Assembly: GCA_964561605.1 (NCBI GenBank)
Contig: CAZLQD010000004.1
Span: 1-64,000 of the forward strand
Source: JALUZX01 sp964561605
Lineage (GTDB): Bacteria; Planctomycetota; UBA1135; JALUZX01
Reading direction: 5' to 3'
Length of the DNA: 64,000 nucleotides
The position numbers and the translations under genes are program-made. This document shows positions 45,495-53,006 of this stretch, piece by piece. Within the stretch, counting starts at the first letter, position 1; each line of letters opens with the position of its first letter. The notes beneath the pieces are model-generated. The model was not told the DNA's origin. It did not search any database and saw only the letters and a program-made list of their open reading frames with translations.

Positions 45495-46048
45495 CGCCCT
45501 TCCTCCCCCTCAGGAGCTTCTTCCCTTCCCTCGAGCCAGGCCTCGTAGAGGGCCCAGGCGGAGAGGCTCTGGCCGTCCAGGAGGGGCCCGGAGTGGAGGA
45601 AGGCCCGGGCCTCTCCCCGGGAAAGGCGGAAGACCTCCATCTCCTCGGTGACTTCGGGCCTGGCGCCCCTCTCCTCCAGGTCCCGGGCCAGGAAGACGTG
45701 GCACACCTCGTTGCTCACCCCGCTGTAGGGCGTGAAATCCCCGAGATGGAGCACCTCTCCGGCCAGGAAGCCCGTCTCCTCCAGGAGCTCCCGCCGGGCC
45801 TCCTCCGCCTGGTCCTCTTCGGGCCGGGTGTGGCCCAGGACCACCTGGGGGAGCCACTCACCTAACAAATACCTGAAGGTCCTCTGGACGAGGACCGTCC
45901 CGTCCCGGAAGGCCCCGATCACCGCCACCGAAGAGGGGTGGTCCACGTAGAAGTAGAATCCCTCGGAACCGTCCTTCCTGCGGACCCGGTCCCGGCGGTA
46001 GGTGTGCCAAGGGTTCCGGAAGAGAACTTCCGTCTCGATTCTTTCCAA
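45491..46048 (-). CDS. Nudix hydrolase, ADP-ribose pyrophosphatase-like
   Basis: A 185-residue protein. I chose TTG at 46048 because AAAGGAGG lies 8 bases upstream and the protein then opens ERIETEVLFRNPWHTYRRDR, typical for the family. No in-frame ATG lies nearby except 300 bases up. The Nudix box is complete: Gly of LGHTRPEEDQAEEARREL, then LEETGF (G-x5-E-x7-RE-x-x-EE-x-G). DFTPYSGVSNEVCHVFLARDL downstream matches ADP-sugar pyrophosphatases. It hydrolyses nucleoside diphosphate sugars in the cytosol, probably ADP-ribose. It is coupled to the nitrilase-family gene. Confidence 0.85.
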   Translation of the reverse strand: MERIETEVLFRNPWHTYRRDRVRRKDGSEGFYFYVDHPSSVAVIGAFRDGTVLVQRTFRYLLGEWLPQVVLGHTRPEEDQAEEARRELLEETGFLAGEVLHLGDFTPYSGVSNEVCHVFLARDLEERGARPEVTEEMEVFRLSRGEARAFLHSGPLLDGQSLSAWALYEAWLEGREEAPEGEEGR

Positions 46049-46358
46049 AATCCGGCCTCCTTTCGCCGCTCTCCAACGAAAGGTTGCCTCTTTCGAGGGA
46101 CGGAAGGAAAGCCTTTTTCGAACCCTTCGGACCACAACATGTGACACAGGCCTAGACCGGGCCCCACAACGCGCCGGGGCCGCCCGAACGAAGAACCGCA
46201 TACGGATCCATTTCCTGGATATCCGCGGTTTTCCAAGACCTCCTTCCAGGAGGCCCATTCCGGGAGCCTTGACGGCGCGGCCGGACCGAGGTATCCTCGT
46301 AGGGCTGAGGGGATCGGTCGAAAAGGGGCCCCGAAGGGAAGGCAGAGAAAGGAGGACC
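46049..46358. other. Divergent intergenic region between the Nudix and kamA genes
   Basis: This stretch holds the Shine-Dalgarno of the Nudix gene at 46057-46064 and the kamA promoter at 46269-46297. A small inverted repeat, GGATCC/GGATATCC, lies near 46205-46225. I see no supported coding region; frames running through it lack start signals and conserved content. Confidence 0.5.
46269..46297 (+). promoter_or_regulatory. Sigma70-like promoter of kamA
   Basis: TTGACG (46269-46274), 17 bases, TATCCT (46292-46297). It has the same -35 hexamer and spacing as the beta-helix promoter and lies 62 bases before the kamA start. Confidence 0.6.
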
Positions 46359-47498
46359 ATGAAGAGACCCAGAAATATAACGGACGTGCGGAAACTCCCG
46401 ATCCGTGACCCGCGGGAGCGGGCCCGGATCCACTCCGTCTCCAGGCGCTACCCCTTCCTTTCCAACGACTACTACCTCTCCCTGGTGGATTGGGACGACC
46501 CGGAAGACCCCATCCGCAGGATCATCGTGCCCGACCCGGACGAATTCCTCCACGCCGGGGACCTGGATCCCTCCAGGGAGAAAGACTACACCGTGGCCCC
46601 CGGCCTGCAACACAAGTACCGCCAGACCGCGCTCCTCCTCGTCACGGGTTCCTGCGCCGGGCTCTGCCGCTACTGCTTCCGCAAGAGGCTCTTCCTCGAA
46701 GGAGAAGAGCGGAAGGCCAGGCATACCCTTTCAAGTATAAACAGGGCGGCGAAATACATCTCCGAGCACGAAGAGATCACGAGCGTCCTGATCACCGGTG
46801 GCGACCCCCTCACCCTTTCGACCGAAAAGCTCGACCGTATCCTTTCGGCCCTGGACCCGATCCCCCACCTCCGGACCATCCGGATCGGGACCAAGATCCC
46901 GGCCTTCAACCCCTACAGGATCCTGAGAGACCCCGAGATCCCCGAACTCGTCCGGCGCTACAGCCGGGAAGACCGGCGCCTCTATTTCGTGACCCACTTC
47001 CTCCATCCCAGGGAACTCACCGGGCCGGCCCGGCGCGCCCTGGACCTGCTTTCCTCGGCTGGGGCGGTCCTCTCCAACCAGACCCCCCTCATCCGGGGCG
47101 TCAACGACAACCCGGACGTCCTGGAGGAGCTCTTCCGGGAGCTGGCCGCCGCAGGGAATCCCCCTTACTACGTCTTCCAGTGCAGGCCCACCCGGGGAAA
47201 CGCGATCTACGCCGTTCCCATCGAGGAAGGCATCCGCATCTTCTATACCGCCCAGGGCCGCTGCACGGGGCTCGCCTCCAGGGTCCGCTACGTCATGTCC
47301 CACGCCAAGGGCAAGCTGGAGATCCTGGGGACCCACCAGGGGAGGGTCCTCTTCCGCTACCACAGGGCCGCAAACCCGGCCCACCAGGGAAGGATCGTCT
47401 CCTACCCCTCCAACCCGGAGGCCTACTGGCTGGACGACTACCTGCCCGGGGAGAACCGCTCTTCCGGGCCTCTCCGCCGCGGCCTCGGCGCGGGTTGA
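46359..47498 (+). CDS. kamA: KamA-family radical SAM aminomutase
   Basis: A 379-residue cytosolic enzyme. ATG 46359 follows AGGAGG by 5 bases. The radical SAM cluster motif is Cys99-x3-Cys103-x2-Cys106 (SCAGLCRYCFRKR), followed by EITSVLITGGDPLTLS and IRIGTKIPAFNPYRI. A PLP-site region near PYYVFQCRPTRGNAIYAVPI ends the barrel. This is the lysine 2,3-aminomutase family. The protein is shorter than clostridial enzymes of about 416 residues, so beta-lysine formation, glutamate mutase or an EpmB-like role are all possible. It stands 82 bases before another radical SAM gene, with a strong hairpin between. Confidence 0.85.
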   Translation: MKRPRNITDVRKLPIRDPRERARIHSVSRRYPFLSNDYYLSLVDWDDPEDPIRRIIVPDPDEFLHAGDLDPSREKDYTVAPGLQHKYRQTALLLVTGSCAGLCRYCFRKRLFLEGEERKARHTLSSINRAAKYISEHEEITSVLITGGDPLTLSTEKLDRILSALDPIPHLRTIRIGTKIPAFNPYRILRDPEIPELVRRYSREDRRLYFVTHFLHPRELTGPARRALDLLSSAGAVLSNQTPLIRGVNDNPDVLEELFRELAAAGNPPYYVFQCRPTRGNAIYAVPIEEGIRIFYTAQGRCTGLASRVRYVMSHAKGKLEILGTHQGRVLFRYHRAANPAHQGRIVSYPSNPEAYWLDDYLPGENRSSGPLRRGLGAG

Positions 47499-47540
47499 GA
47501 AGCCCCGGAAGCCGGAGGAATCCACCCCTTTTTCCCAAAG

Positions 47541-47574
47541 CCGGCGGCGCCCCCATGACAGGAGGCGCCGCCGG
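47541..47574 (+). promoter_or_regulatory. Perfect 11-bp hairpin in the leader of the AmmeMemoRadiSam genes
   Basis: CCGGCGGCGCC (47541-47551) pairs perfectly with GGCGCCGCCGG (47564-47574), with loop CCCATGACAGGA. The AGGAGG that could serve as ribosome binding site (47560-47565) lies across the loop and 3' arm, and the start codon is 6 bases after the stem. It may hold back translation or end kamA transcription. There is no T tract after it. Confidence 0.55.
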
Positions 47575-47580
47575 AGTACC

Positions 47581-48585
47581 ATGGGGGCCATGGGCCGCTA
47601 TCCCCCCATCCAGTGCAGGCTCTGCCCCAAGGAGTGCAGGATCCCCGAAGGTTACGCCGGGGACTGCCGGGTCCGGATCCACCTGGAGGGGAAGCTCCTG
47701 GCCGTGGTCTACGGCCGGCCCGTGGTCTGGAAGGCCCTGGACCCCATCGAGAAGAAGCCCCTCAACCACTTCCTTCCAGGGACGGGCGTCCTTTCGGTGG
47801 CCTGCGTGGGGTGCAACCTTCACTGCCTCAACTGCCAGAACTGGGAGATCTCCCAGTGCAATCCCGAGGACCAGCCCGCCTATCCCCACGCCCTTCCCGA
47901 AAGGGTCGTGGCCCTGGCCGAGCGGTACCGCATCCCCTCGGTGGCCGCCACCTACACCGAGCCCATCGCCTGGATCGAATACACCCTGGACCTCTTCGAG
48001 GCCGCCAGGGGAAAGGGCGTCAAGACCGTCCTGGTCACGGCGGGATACGCCCGCCGGGAGCCTGCCAGGGAACTCTTCTCCCGGACGGACGCGGCCAACA
48101 TAGACCTGAAGGCCTTCGACGACGCCTTCTACCGCAAGATCTGCTCGGGCACTCTCAAGCCCGTCCTGGACAACCTGGTCCTGGCCAAGCAGATGGACGT
48201 CTGGCTGGAAGTGACCAACCTGGTCATCCCCACCTTGAACGATTCTCCCAAGAAGATCCGGGAGCTCTGCCGGTGGCACGTGAAGAACCTGGGGGCCGAG
48301 ACCCCCCTCCACTTCTCGGCCTTCTTCCCCCGGCACAGGCTCCGGAACCTGCCCCCCACGCCGGCATCCACCCTCCTCAGGGCAAGGGAGATCGCCCTGG
48401 AGGAAGGGCTCCACTTCGTCTACATCGGGAATCTCCGGGGCGGGGAAGGATCCGACACGGTCTGCCCGAAGTGCGGGGCCCTCTTGATCCGCCGGGTCGG
48501 CTACCATGTGGAGATCCGGGCCCTGGACCTGGACACCGGGAAGTGCTCCCGCTGCGGAGAGATGGTCCCCGGGAGGTGGCGATGA
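47581..48585 (+). CDS. amrS: AmmeMemoRadiSam system radical SAM enzyme
   Basis: A 334-residue protein. ATG 47581 is used, and a second in-frame ATG at 47590 is possible. The N-terminus has a Cys cluster (C12, C15, C19, C29). The radical SAM motif is Cys78-x3-Cys82-x2-Cys85 (GCNLHCLNCQNWEI), of the pyruvate formate-lyase-activase-like type. ATYTEPIAWIEYTLDLF follows, typical of the AmmeMemoRadiSam enzyme, and a C-terminal zinc ribbon (CPKCG, CSRCG). Its reaction is not established. The next gene overlaps it (ATGA), and the Memo-AMMECR1 fusion follows, completing the three-part system. Confidence 0.9.
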   Translation: MGAMGRYPPIQCRLCPKECRIPEGYAGDCRVRIHLEGKLLAVVYGRPVVWKALDPIEKKPLNHFLPGTGVLSVACVGCNLHCLNCQNWEISQCNPEDQPAYPHALPERVVALAERYRIPSVAATYTEPIAWIEYTLDLFEAARGKGVKTVLVTAGYARREPARELFSRTDAANIDLKAFDDAFYRKICSGTLKPVLDNLVLAKQMDVWLEVTNLVIPTLNDSPKKIRELCRWHVKNLGAETPLHFSAFFPRHRLRNLPPTPASTLLRAREIALEEGLHFVYIGNLRGGEGSDTVCPKCGALLIRRVGYHVEIRALDLDTGKCSRCGEMVPGRWR

Positions 48586-48815
48586 AGGTACCCGCCCCCA
48601 TGAGAAGAAGGGACTTCGCGAAACTCCTGGCCTGGTCTCTTCCGGCCGTCCTGGTCCTCCGGTCGGCCGGGAAGGCCCTTCGCAGGAAGAGGGCCGGACT
48701 TGGCTCCGGCCGCCCCTCCTCCCGGGAAGGAGGCCACCGGATCAAGCCGCCCAGGATCCCGGAAAAGCCCTTCCGGGAGGAAGATCTCTGGTCCCCCCAC
48801 GACTACGCCGGGTGA
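48582..48815 (+). CDS. Small twin-arginine-signal protein in the AmmeMemoRadiSam locus
   Basis: A 77-residue protein whose ATG overlaps the amrS stop. The N-terminus MRRRDFAKLLAW fits a Tat signal (RRxFxK), followed by the hydrophobic SLPAVLVL and a possible cut after SAGKA. The remaining 40 residues are basic and Pro-rich, with no Cys, and end EEDLWSPHDYAG. It lies between the radical SAM gene and the Memo-AMMECR1 gene, 5 bases before the latter. A folded, cofactor-bearing or modified peptide exported by Tat is possible, but no family is recognised. Confidence 0.65.
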   Translation: MKVPAPMRRRDFAKLLAWSLPAVLVLRSAGKALRRKRAGLGSGRPSSREGGHRIKPPRIPEKPFREEDLWSPHDYAG

Positions 48816-48820
48816 CTGCC

Positions 48821-50404
48821 ATGAAGAAACGAAGCCTCCTCCCCTTCCTGGCCTTCACGCTCCTCGGTCTTTCGGGTCTCTCCTGCTCCCGGAACGGCGG
48901 CGGAAAGGAGGGGGAAGGCCGGGCCCCCCTTGCTCCCCCCGGGCCGGCCTCGCAGGAGAAGCCCTTGAAGGTGCGGAAGGCCGCCTTCGCCGGGTCCTGG
49001 TACCCTGCCGACCCCAAGGCCCTGGACCGGGCCATCCTGGAAAAACTGGCGGGAGTGAAACTCCCCGACCTTCCCGGCCGGGTCCTTGCGGTGATCGCCC
49101 CCCACGCGGGCCTCCCCTACGCCGGTGGAACAGCCGCCTGGTCCTTCGCCGCCCTGGCCCGGGAGCGGCCCAAGAGGGTCTTCCTCCTGGGGCCAAGCCA
49201 CAGGGCGCCCATCTCGGGGATCGCCCTCCCGGAAGTGGACGCCTACGCGACCCCCCTGGGAAACCTTCCGGTGGACCGCAAGGAGTGCGCCCGCCTGGAG
49301 GAGAAGAGCGAAATCTTCTTCCCCGGCGAGGCCGTCCACGACAAGGAGCACTCCCTGGAGATGGAGACCATCTTCCTGGCCAAGCTCCTCCCGGGGATCA
49401 CCATCGTCCCCCTGGTGGTCGGGGATCTCAGCCTGGAGGAGGTGAAAAGGGCGGGCCGTATCCTCCGCGAAGAGATCCGTCCCGGCGACGCCGTCGTGGT
49501 CTCCTCGGACTTCACCCACTGGGGTCTCAACTACGGTTACTGGGGAAGCCCCCCCTTCCACGACCATCCCCGGGAGAACCTGGCCCGCCTGGACCGGCGC
49601 GCCTGGGAGGCCCTCCGCACCCTGGACCCGGCGAAGTTCCTGTCCTTCTACAGGAAGACCGGGGATACCATCTGCGGAAGATACCCCATCGCGATCCTCC
49701 TGGCGGCCCTTCCCGGGGGTGCCGAGGCGGTGAAGCTCCACTACGACACCTCCGGTCGTATCACGGGTGACTGGTCCAGCTCCGTCTCCTACATGGCCGT
49801 CGCCTTCGTGGGACCGGGATGGAAAAAGGAGGAGAAGAGGATGCCCGACTACTCCGAAGGACCCCTCAACGAAGAGGAGAAGAAACTCGCCAGGAAGATC
49901 GCCTGGAAGGCCGTGGAGACCTGGGTGAAGGAGGGCCGCCGGCTCGACCCCTACAAGGCCGGCCTGAAGCCCGAGGGGGCACTTCTTCGGACCCTGGCCT
50001 GCTTCGTGACCTTGAAGAAGGACGGCGCCCTGAGGGGATGCATCGGGAGCATCTACCCCTCCCGCCCCCTCTGGAAGGACCTCGTGGAACGTGCCGTGGA
50101 CGCCGCCGCCCACGACCCCCGGTTCGAACCGGTCCGGCCCGACGAGCTTCCCCGCCTGACCATGGAGATCTCCGTGCTCACCCCCTTGAAGAAGGTCTCG
50201 GGCCCCGAGGAGATCGTGGTCGGCAGGGACGGCGTGGTCCTCACCAAAGGTTTCCACCGTGCCGTATTCTTGCCCCAGGTCGCTCCCGAGCAGGGCTGGG
50301 ACAGGGACACGATGCTCTCCTTCCTGGCCAGGAAGGCCGGCCTCCCGGCGGACGGGTGGAAGGAGGGTTGCACCTTCGAGGTCTTCCAGGCCCAGGTCTT
50401 CTGA
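48821..50404 (+). CDS. amrB: Memo-AMMECR1 fusion lipoprotein (AmmeMemoRadiSam proteins B and A)
   Basis: A 527-residue protein. The lipobox LSGLSC places the lipid at Cys22, so both domains sit outside the cytoplasmic membrane. Residues about 50-325 are Memo-like with the metal-site His residues in APHAGLPYAGGTA and LLGPSHRAPISG, and SSDFTHWG. Residues about 345-527 are AMMECR1-like with LRGCIGSIYPSRPLW, then AAAHDPRFEPV. Memo is a copper or iron redox protein in animals, and the bacterial system's role is unknown. The fusion removes the need for a separate A gene. Confidence 0.9.
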   Translation: MKKRSLLPFLAFTLLGLSGLSCSRNGGGKEGEGRAPLAPPGPASQEKPLKVRKAAFAGSWYPADPKALDRAILEKLAGVKLPDLPGRVLAVIAPHAGLPYAGGTAAWSFAALARERPKRVFLLGPSHRAPISGIALPEVDAYATPLGNLPVDRKECARLEEKSEIFFPGEAVHDKEHSLEMETIFLAKLLPGITIVPLVVGDLSLEEVKRAGRILREEIRPGDAVVVSSDFTHWGLNYGYWGSPPFHDHPRENLARLDRRAWEALRTLDPAKFLSFYRKTGDTICGRYPIAILLAALPGGAEAVKLHYDTSGRITGDWSSSVSYMAVAFVGPGWKKEEKRMPDYSEGPLNEEEKKLARKIAWKAVETWVKEGRRLDPYKAGLKPEGALLRTLACFVTLKKDGALRGCIGSIYPSRPLWKDLVERAVDAAAHDPRFEPVRPDELPRLTMEISVLTPLKKVSGPEEIVVGRDGVVLTKGFHRAVFLPQVAPEQGWDRDTMLSFLARKAGLPADGWKEGCTFEVFQAQVF

Positions 50405-50418
50405 AGGACCGGCCCGGC

Positions 50419-51528
50419 GTGGCGGAATCCTCCCTGGACGTGATCCTCCTGGAGCCCTTCTTCAAGGGCTCCCACGCCGCATGGGCGGAGGGATACAGAG
50501 AAAGAAGCCGCCACAGGGTACGCATACTCGCCCTGGAAGGCCTCCACTGGAAGTGGAGGCTCCACCACTCGGCCCTCCATTTCGCCGAGGAACTGGCGGC
50601 CCGGCACTCCCCCCCCGACGTCCTGGTGGTCTCCTCCATGACCGACGCCGCCGCCCTCCAGGGGCTCCTCCCGCCCCCATGGCCCCGGGTTCCCCTCCTC
50701 TACTATCTCCACGAGAACCAGCTCACCTACCCCCTTCCCCCGGGTGAGAGGCGGGACCTCCACTACGCCTGGATCCAGGTCGCCTCCTGCGCCGCCGCCC
50801 GGGCCTGCGCCTTCAACTCCCGTTTCCACATGGAGGATTTTCTCGGAGCCCTGCCGGACTTCCTCGGGTCCTTCCCCGACCACAGGCCTTTCCACCTGGC
50901 CGGCGGAATCCGCCGGAAGAGCAGGGTGATCCACCCAGGGGTGGATACGGCCCTCTTTTCGAAGGCCCGGGAGTCCGCGCCGCCCCGGTCCGGCCCCCTC
51001 AGGATCCTCTGGAACCACCGCTGGGAGGAGGACAAGGAACCGGGAGACTTCCTGGAGGTCCTGGCGGAACTGTCCAGGCGGGACGTTCCCTTCCGGGTGA
51101 TCCTCGCCGGGCCGGGCTCGGACGATCCCGGACCGGCCGCCGGGGAGAGGATCCGCGCCCTGGGGGAGCGGGTGATCCACACTGGTTACGCTTCGAAGGA
51201 AACCTACCCCTGTCTCCTGGCCTCGGCGGACGTTCTCGTCTCCACGGCCAGGCACGACTTCTTCGGCATGAGCGTCGTGGAAGGGATGGCCGCCGGGCTC
51301 CTCCCCCTCCTGCCGAAGCGGCAGAACTATCCCCACCTCCTCCCCGAGGAGCTGAAGGAACGCTGCCTCTGGGACGGCCTGGACGAACTTGCCGGGAAGC
51401 TCGCCCGGGAAGCGGCCGAGCCGGAATCGGCGGCCCGGGCCGGAAGCCGCCTCCTTCGGTGGGCCCGGCGGTTCGACATCGGGAGGACGGCGGAGGAGCT
51501 GGATTCCCTGGTGGAGGAGATCTCGTAA
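50419..51528 (+). CDS. Queuosine-tRNA mannosyltransferase-like glycosyltransferase (DUF3524/QTMAN)
   Basis: A 369-residue GT-B enzyme. GTG 50419 follows GAAGGA; a second GTG (50440) is possible. The N-terminal DUF3524 signature is LLEPFFKGSHAAWAEGYRER, then LEGLHWKWRLHHSALHFAEE. The middle has YYLHENQLTYPLPPGERRD and FNSRFHMEDF. The C-terminal GT4-like domain has LWNHRWEEDKEPGDFLEVL and STARHDFFGMSVVEGMAAGL. Animal GTDC1/QTMAN adds mannose to queuosine on tRNA-Asp. Bacterial relatives probably do the same, though the substrate is unproven here. It follows the Memo-AMMECR1 gene by 14 bases. Confidence 0.85.
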   Translation: MAESSLDVILLEPFFKGSHAAWAEGYRERSRHRVRILALEGLHWKWRLHHSALHFAEELAARHSPPDVLVVSSMTDAAALQGLLPPPWPRVPLLYYLHENQLTYPLPPGERRDLHYAWIQVASCAAARACAFNSRFHMEDFLGALPDFLGSFPDHRPFHLAGGIRRKSRVIHPGVDTALFSKARESAPPRSGPLRILWNHRWEEDKEPGDFLEVLAELSRRDVPFRVILAGPGSDDPGPAAGERIRALGERVIHTGYASKETYPCLLASADVLVSTARHDFFGMSVVEGMAAGLLPLLPKRQNYPHLLPEELKERCLWDGLDELAGKLAREAAEPESAARAGSRLLRWARRFDIGRTAEELDSLVEEIS

Positions 51529-51587
51529 GATGGAGGGTCCCGCCCGGCGGGGGGAAAGAAAGGACATGCAACCTCCGGGAGGACCAC

Positions 51588-52946
51588 ATGGATGATCTCG
51601 CTTCCCACATCGAAAGGAACCGGGAGGCCTTCGTCTCGGAACTCATGGAGCTTCTCCGGATTCCCTCGGTCTCGGCCGACCCGGACCGGAAGGAGGACAC
51701 GGCCCGGTGCGCCCGGCACGTGGCCGGGATCTTCCGGCGCATGGGCCTGGAGGCCCGGATCGTCGAGACGCCGGGCCACCCGATCGTGAGGGCGGATTAC
51801 TCTCATCCGGAAAACAAGAGGACCTACCTGGTCTACGGCCACTACGACGTCCAGCCGCCGGACCCCCTGGACAAGTGGCTCGAGCCCCCATTCGAGCCCT
51901 GGCTCGACGGGGAGGACGTCGTAGCCCGGGGAGCCTCGGACGACAAGGGGCAGTTCCTGGCCCACATCCTCGCCGCGGGGACCCACCTGGCGACGAGAGG
52001 AAGGATTCCGGTAAACCTGATCTTTCTCATCGAGGGGGAGGAGGAGGTTTCCTCCGATCACCTGGCCGATTATCTCGAGAAGGAGGCCCCGGGTCTCCGG
52101 GCCGACGGCGCAGTCGTATCCGACACCTCCATGTGGGGTCCGGACACGCCCGCCTTGGGCCTGGGGCTCAGGGGGATCGCCGCGGCCGAGATCCGCCTGA
52201 GGGGGCCGGCCCGGGATCTCCATTCGGGGGGATTCGGCGGTGCCGTCGCCAACCCGGCGGCCGAGCTGGCCCGGGTCCTGGCATCCCTCCACGACGAGGA
52301 CAGGCGGGTGGCCGTCCCGGGCTTCTACGACCAGGTGAGGGAGATCCCCAGGGAGGAGAAGGAACTCCTGTCCCAGGTTCCCTTCGACGAGGGGGAATTC
52401 CTCGACTCCACGGGGGCGCCGGCCCTTTGGGGCGAAAGGGGGTATTCGACCCTGGAGCGGATCTGGTTCCGGCCCACCTGCGAAGTGAACGGCATCGCCG
52501 GAGGCTACCGGGGGGAAGGAACCAAGACCATCGTTCCAACTTGCGCCGGTGCGAAAATTACCATGCGGCTCGTGCCGGACCAGGACCCGGAGACCGTCCT
52601 GGAGCTCTTCGAGGCCCACGTGAAGAGGACGGCCCCTCCTTCGGTGGAGGTGGAGGTGATCAAGCAGGGCGGGGCCCGCCCCGTTTCCCTTTCTCCGGAC
52701 AACCCCCTGGTGCAGGCCGCCGCCGGCGCCGAGGAGAGGGCCTTCGGAAAGAAGCCGATCTTCATCCGGTCTGGAGGGTCCATCCCTGTGGTGGGCGAAC
52801 TGAAACGGATCCTGGGGCTCGACGTCCTCCTGATGGGCTTCGGCCTGGAAGACGACAGAATCCATTCACCCAACGAGAAGTTCTCTCTCGAGCGATTCCG
52901 CAAGGGAATCCTCACCTCGGCCTACCTCTGGGAAGAACTCGCCTGA
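51588..52946 (+). CDS. M20-family dipeptidase/deacylase
   Basis: A 452-residue cytosolic metallopeptidase. ATG 51588 follows GGGAGGACC. Zinc ligands of the M20 fold are His85 and Asp87 in VYGHYDVQPP, Asp118 in RGASDDKGQ, the catalytic Glu pair in FLIEGEEEVSS near 151, and His in DDRIHSPNEKF near the C-terminus. The dimerisation domain contains GPARDLHSGGFGGAV. It is closest to the beta-Ala-His dipeptidase/PepV-like subgroup by layout. A general dipeptide-scavenging role is likely. Confidence 0.88.
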   Translation: MDDLASHIERNREAFVSELMELLRIPSVSADPDRKEDTARCARHVAGIFRRMGLEARIVETPGHPIVRADYSHPENKRTYLVYGHYDVQPPDPLDKWLEPPFEPWLDGEDVVARGASDDKGQFLAHILAAGTHLATRGRIPVNLIFLIEGEEEVSSDHLADYLEKEAPGLRADGAVVSDTSMWGPDTPALGLGLRGIAAAEIRLRGPARDLHSGGFGGAVANPAAELARVLASLHDEDRRVAVPGFYDQVREIPREEKELLSQVPFDEGEFLDSTGAPALWGERGYSTLERIWFRPTCEVNGIAGGYRGEGTKTIVPTCAGAKITMRLVPDQDPETVLELFEAHVKRTAPPSVEVEVIKQGGARPVSLSPDNPLVQAAAGAEERAFGKKPIFIRSGGSIPVVGELKRILGLDVLLMGFGLEDDRIHSPNEKFSLERFRKGILTSAYLWEELA

Positions 52947-53006
52947 GGAAGTCCGGCCGGGGAGGACCGGCTTGCCTGGAAGGAAGAAAAGGAGAAACTT
53001 CCCCCC

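Noticed and set aside
46052..46360. N-terminal extension of the Nudix frame
   Set aside because: The extension is basic low-complexity sequence. AAAGGAGG with TTG at 46048 fits the family start, and the kamA promoter occupies this stretch.
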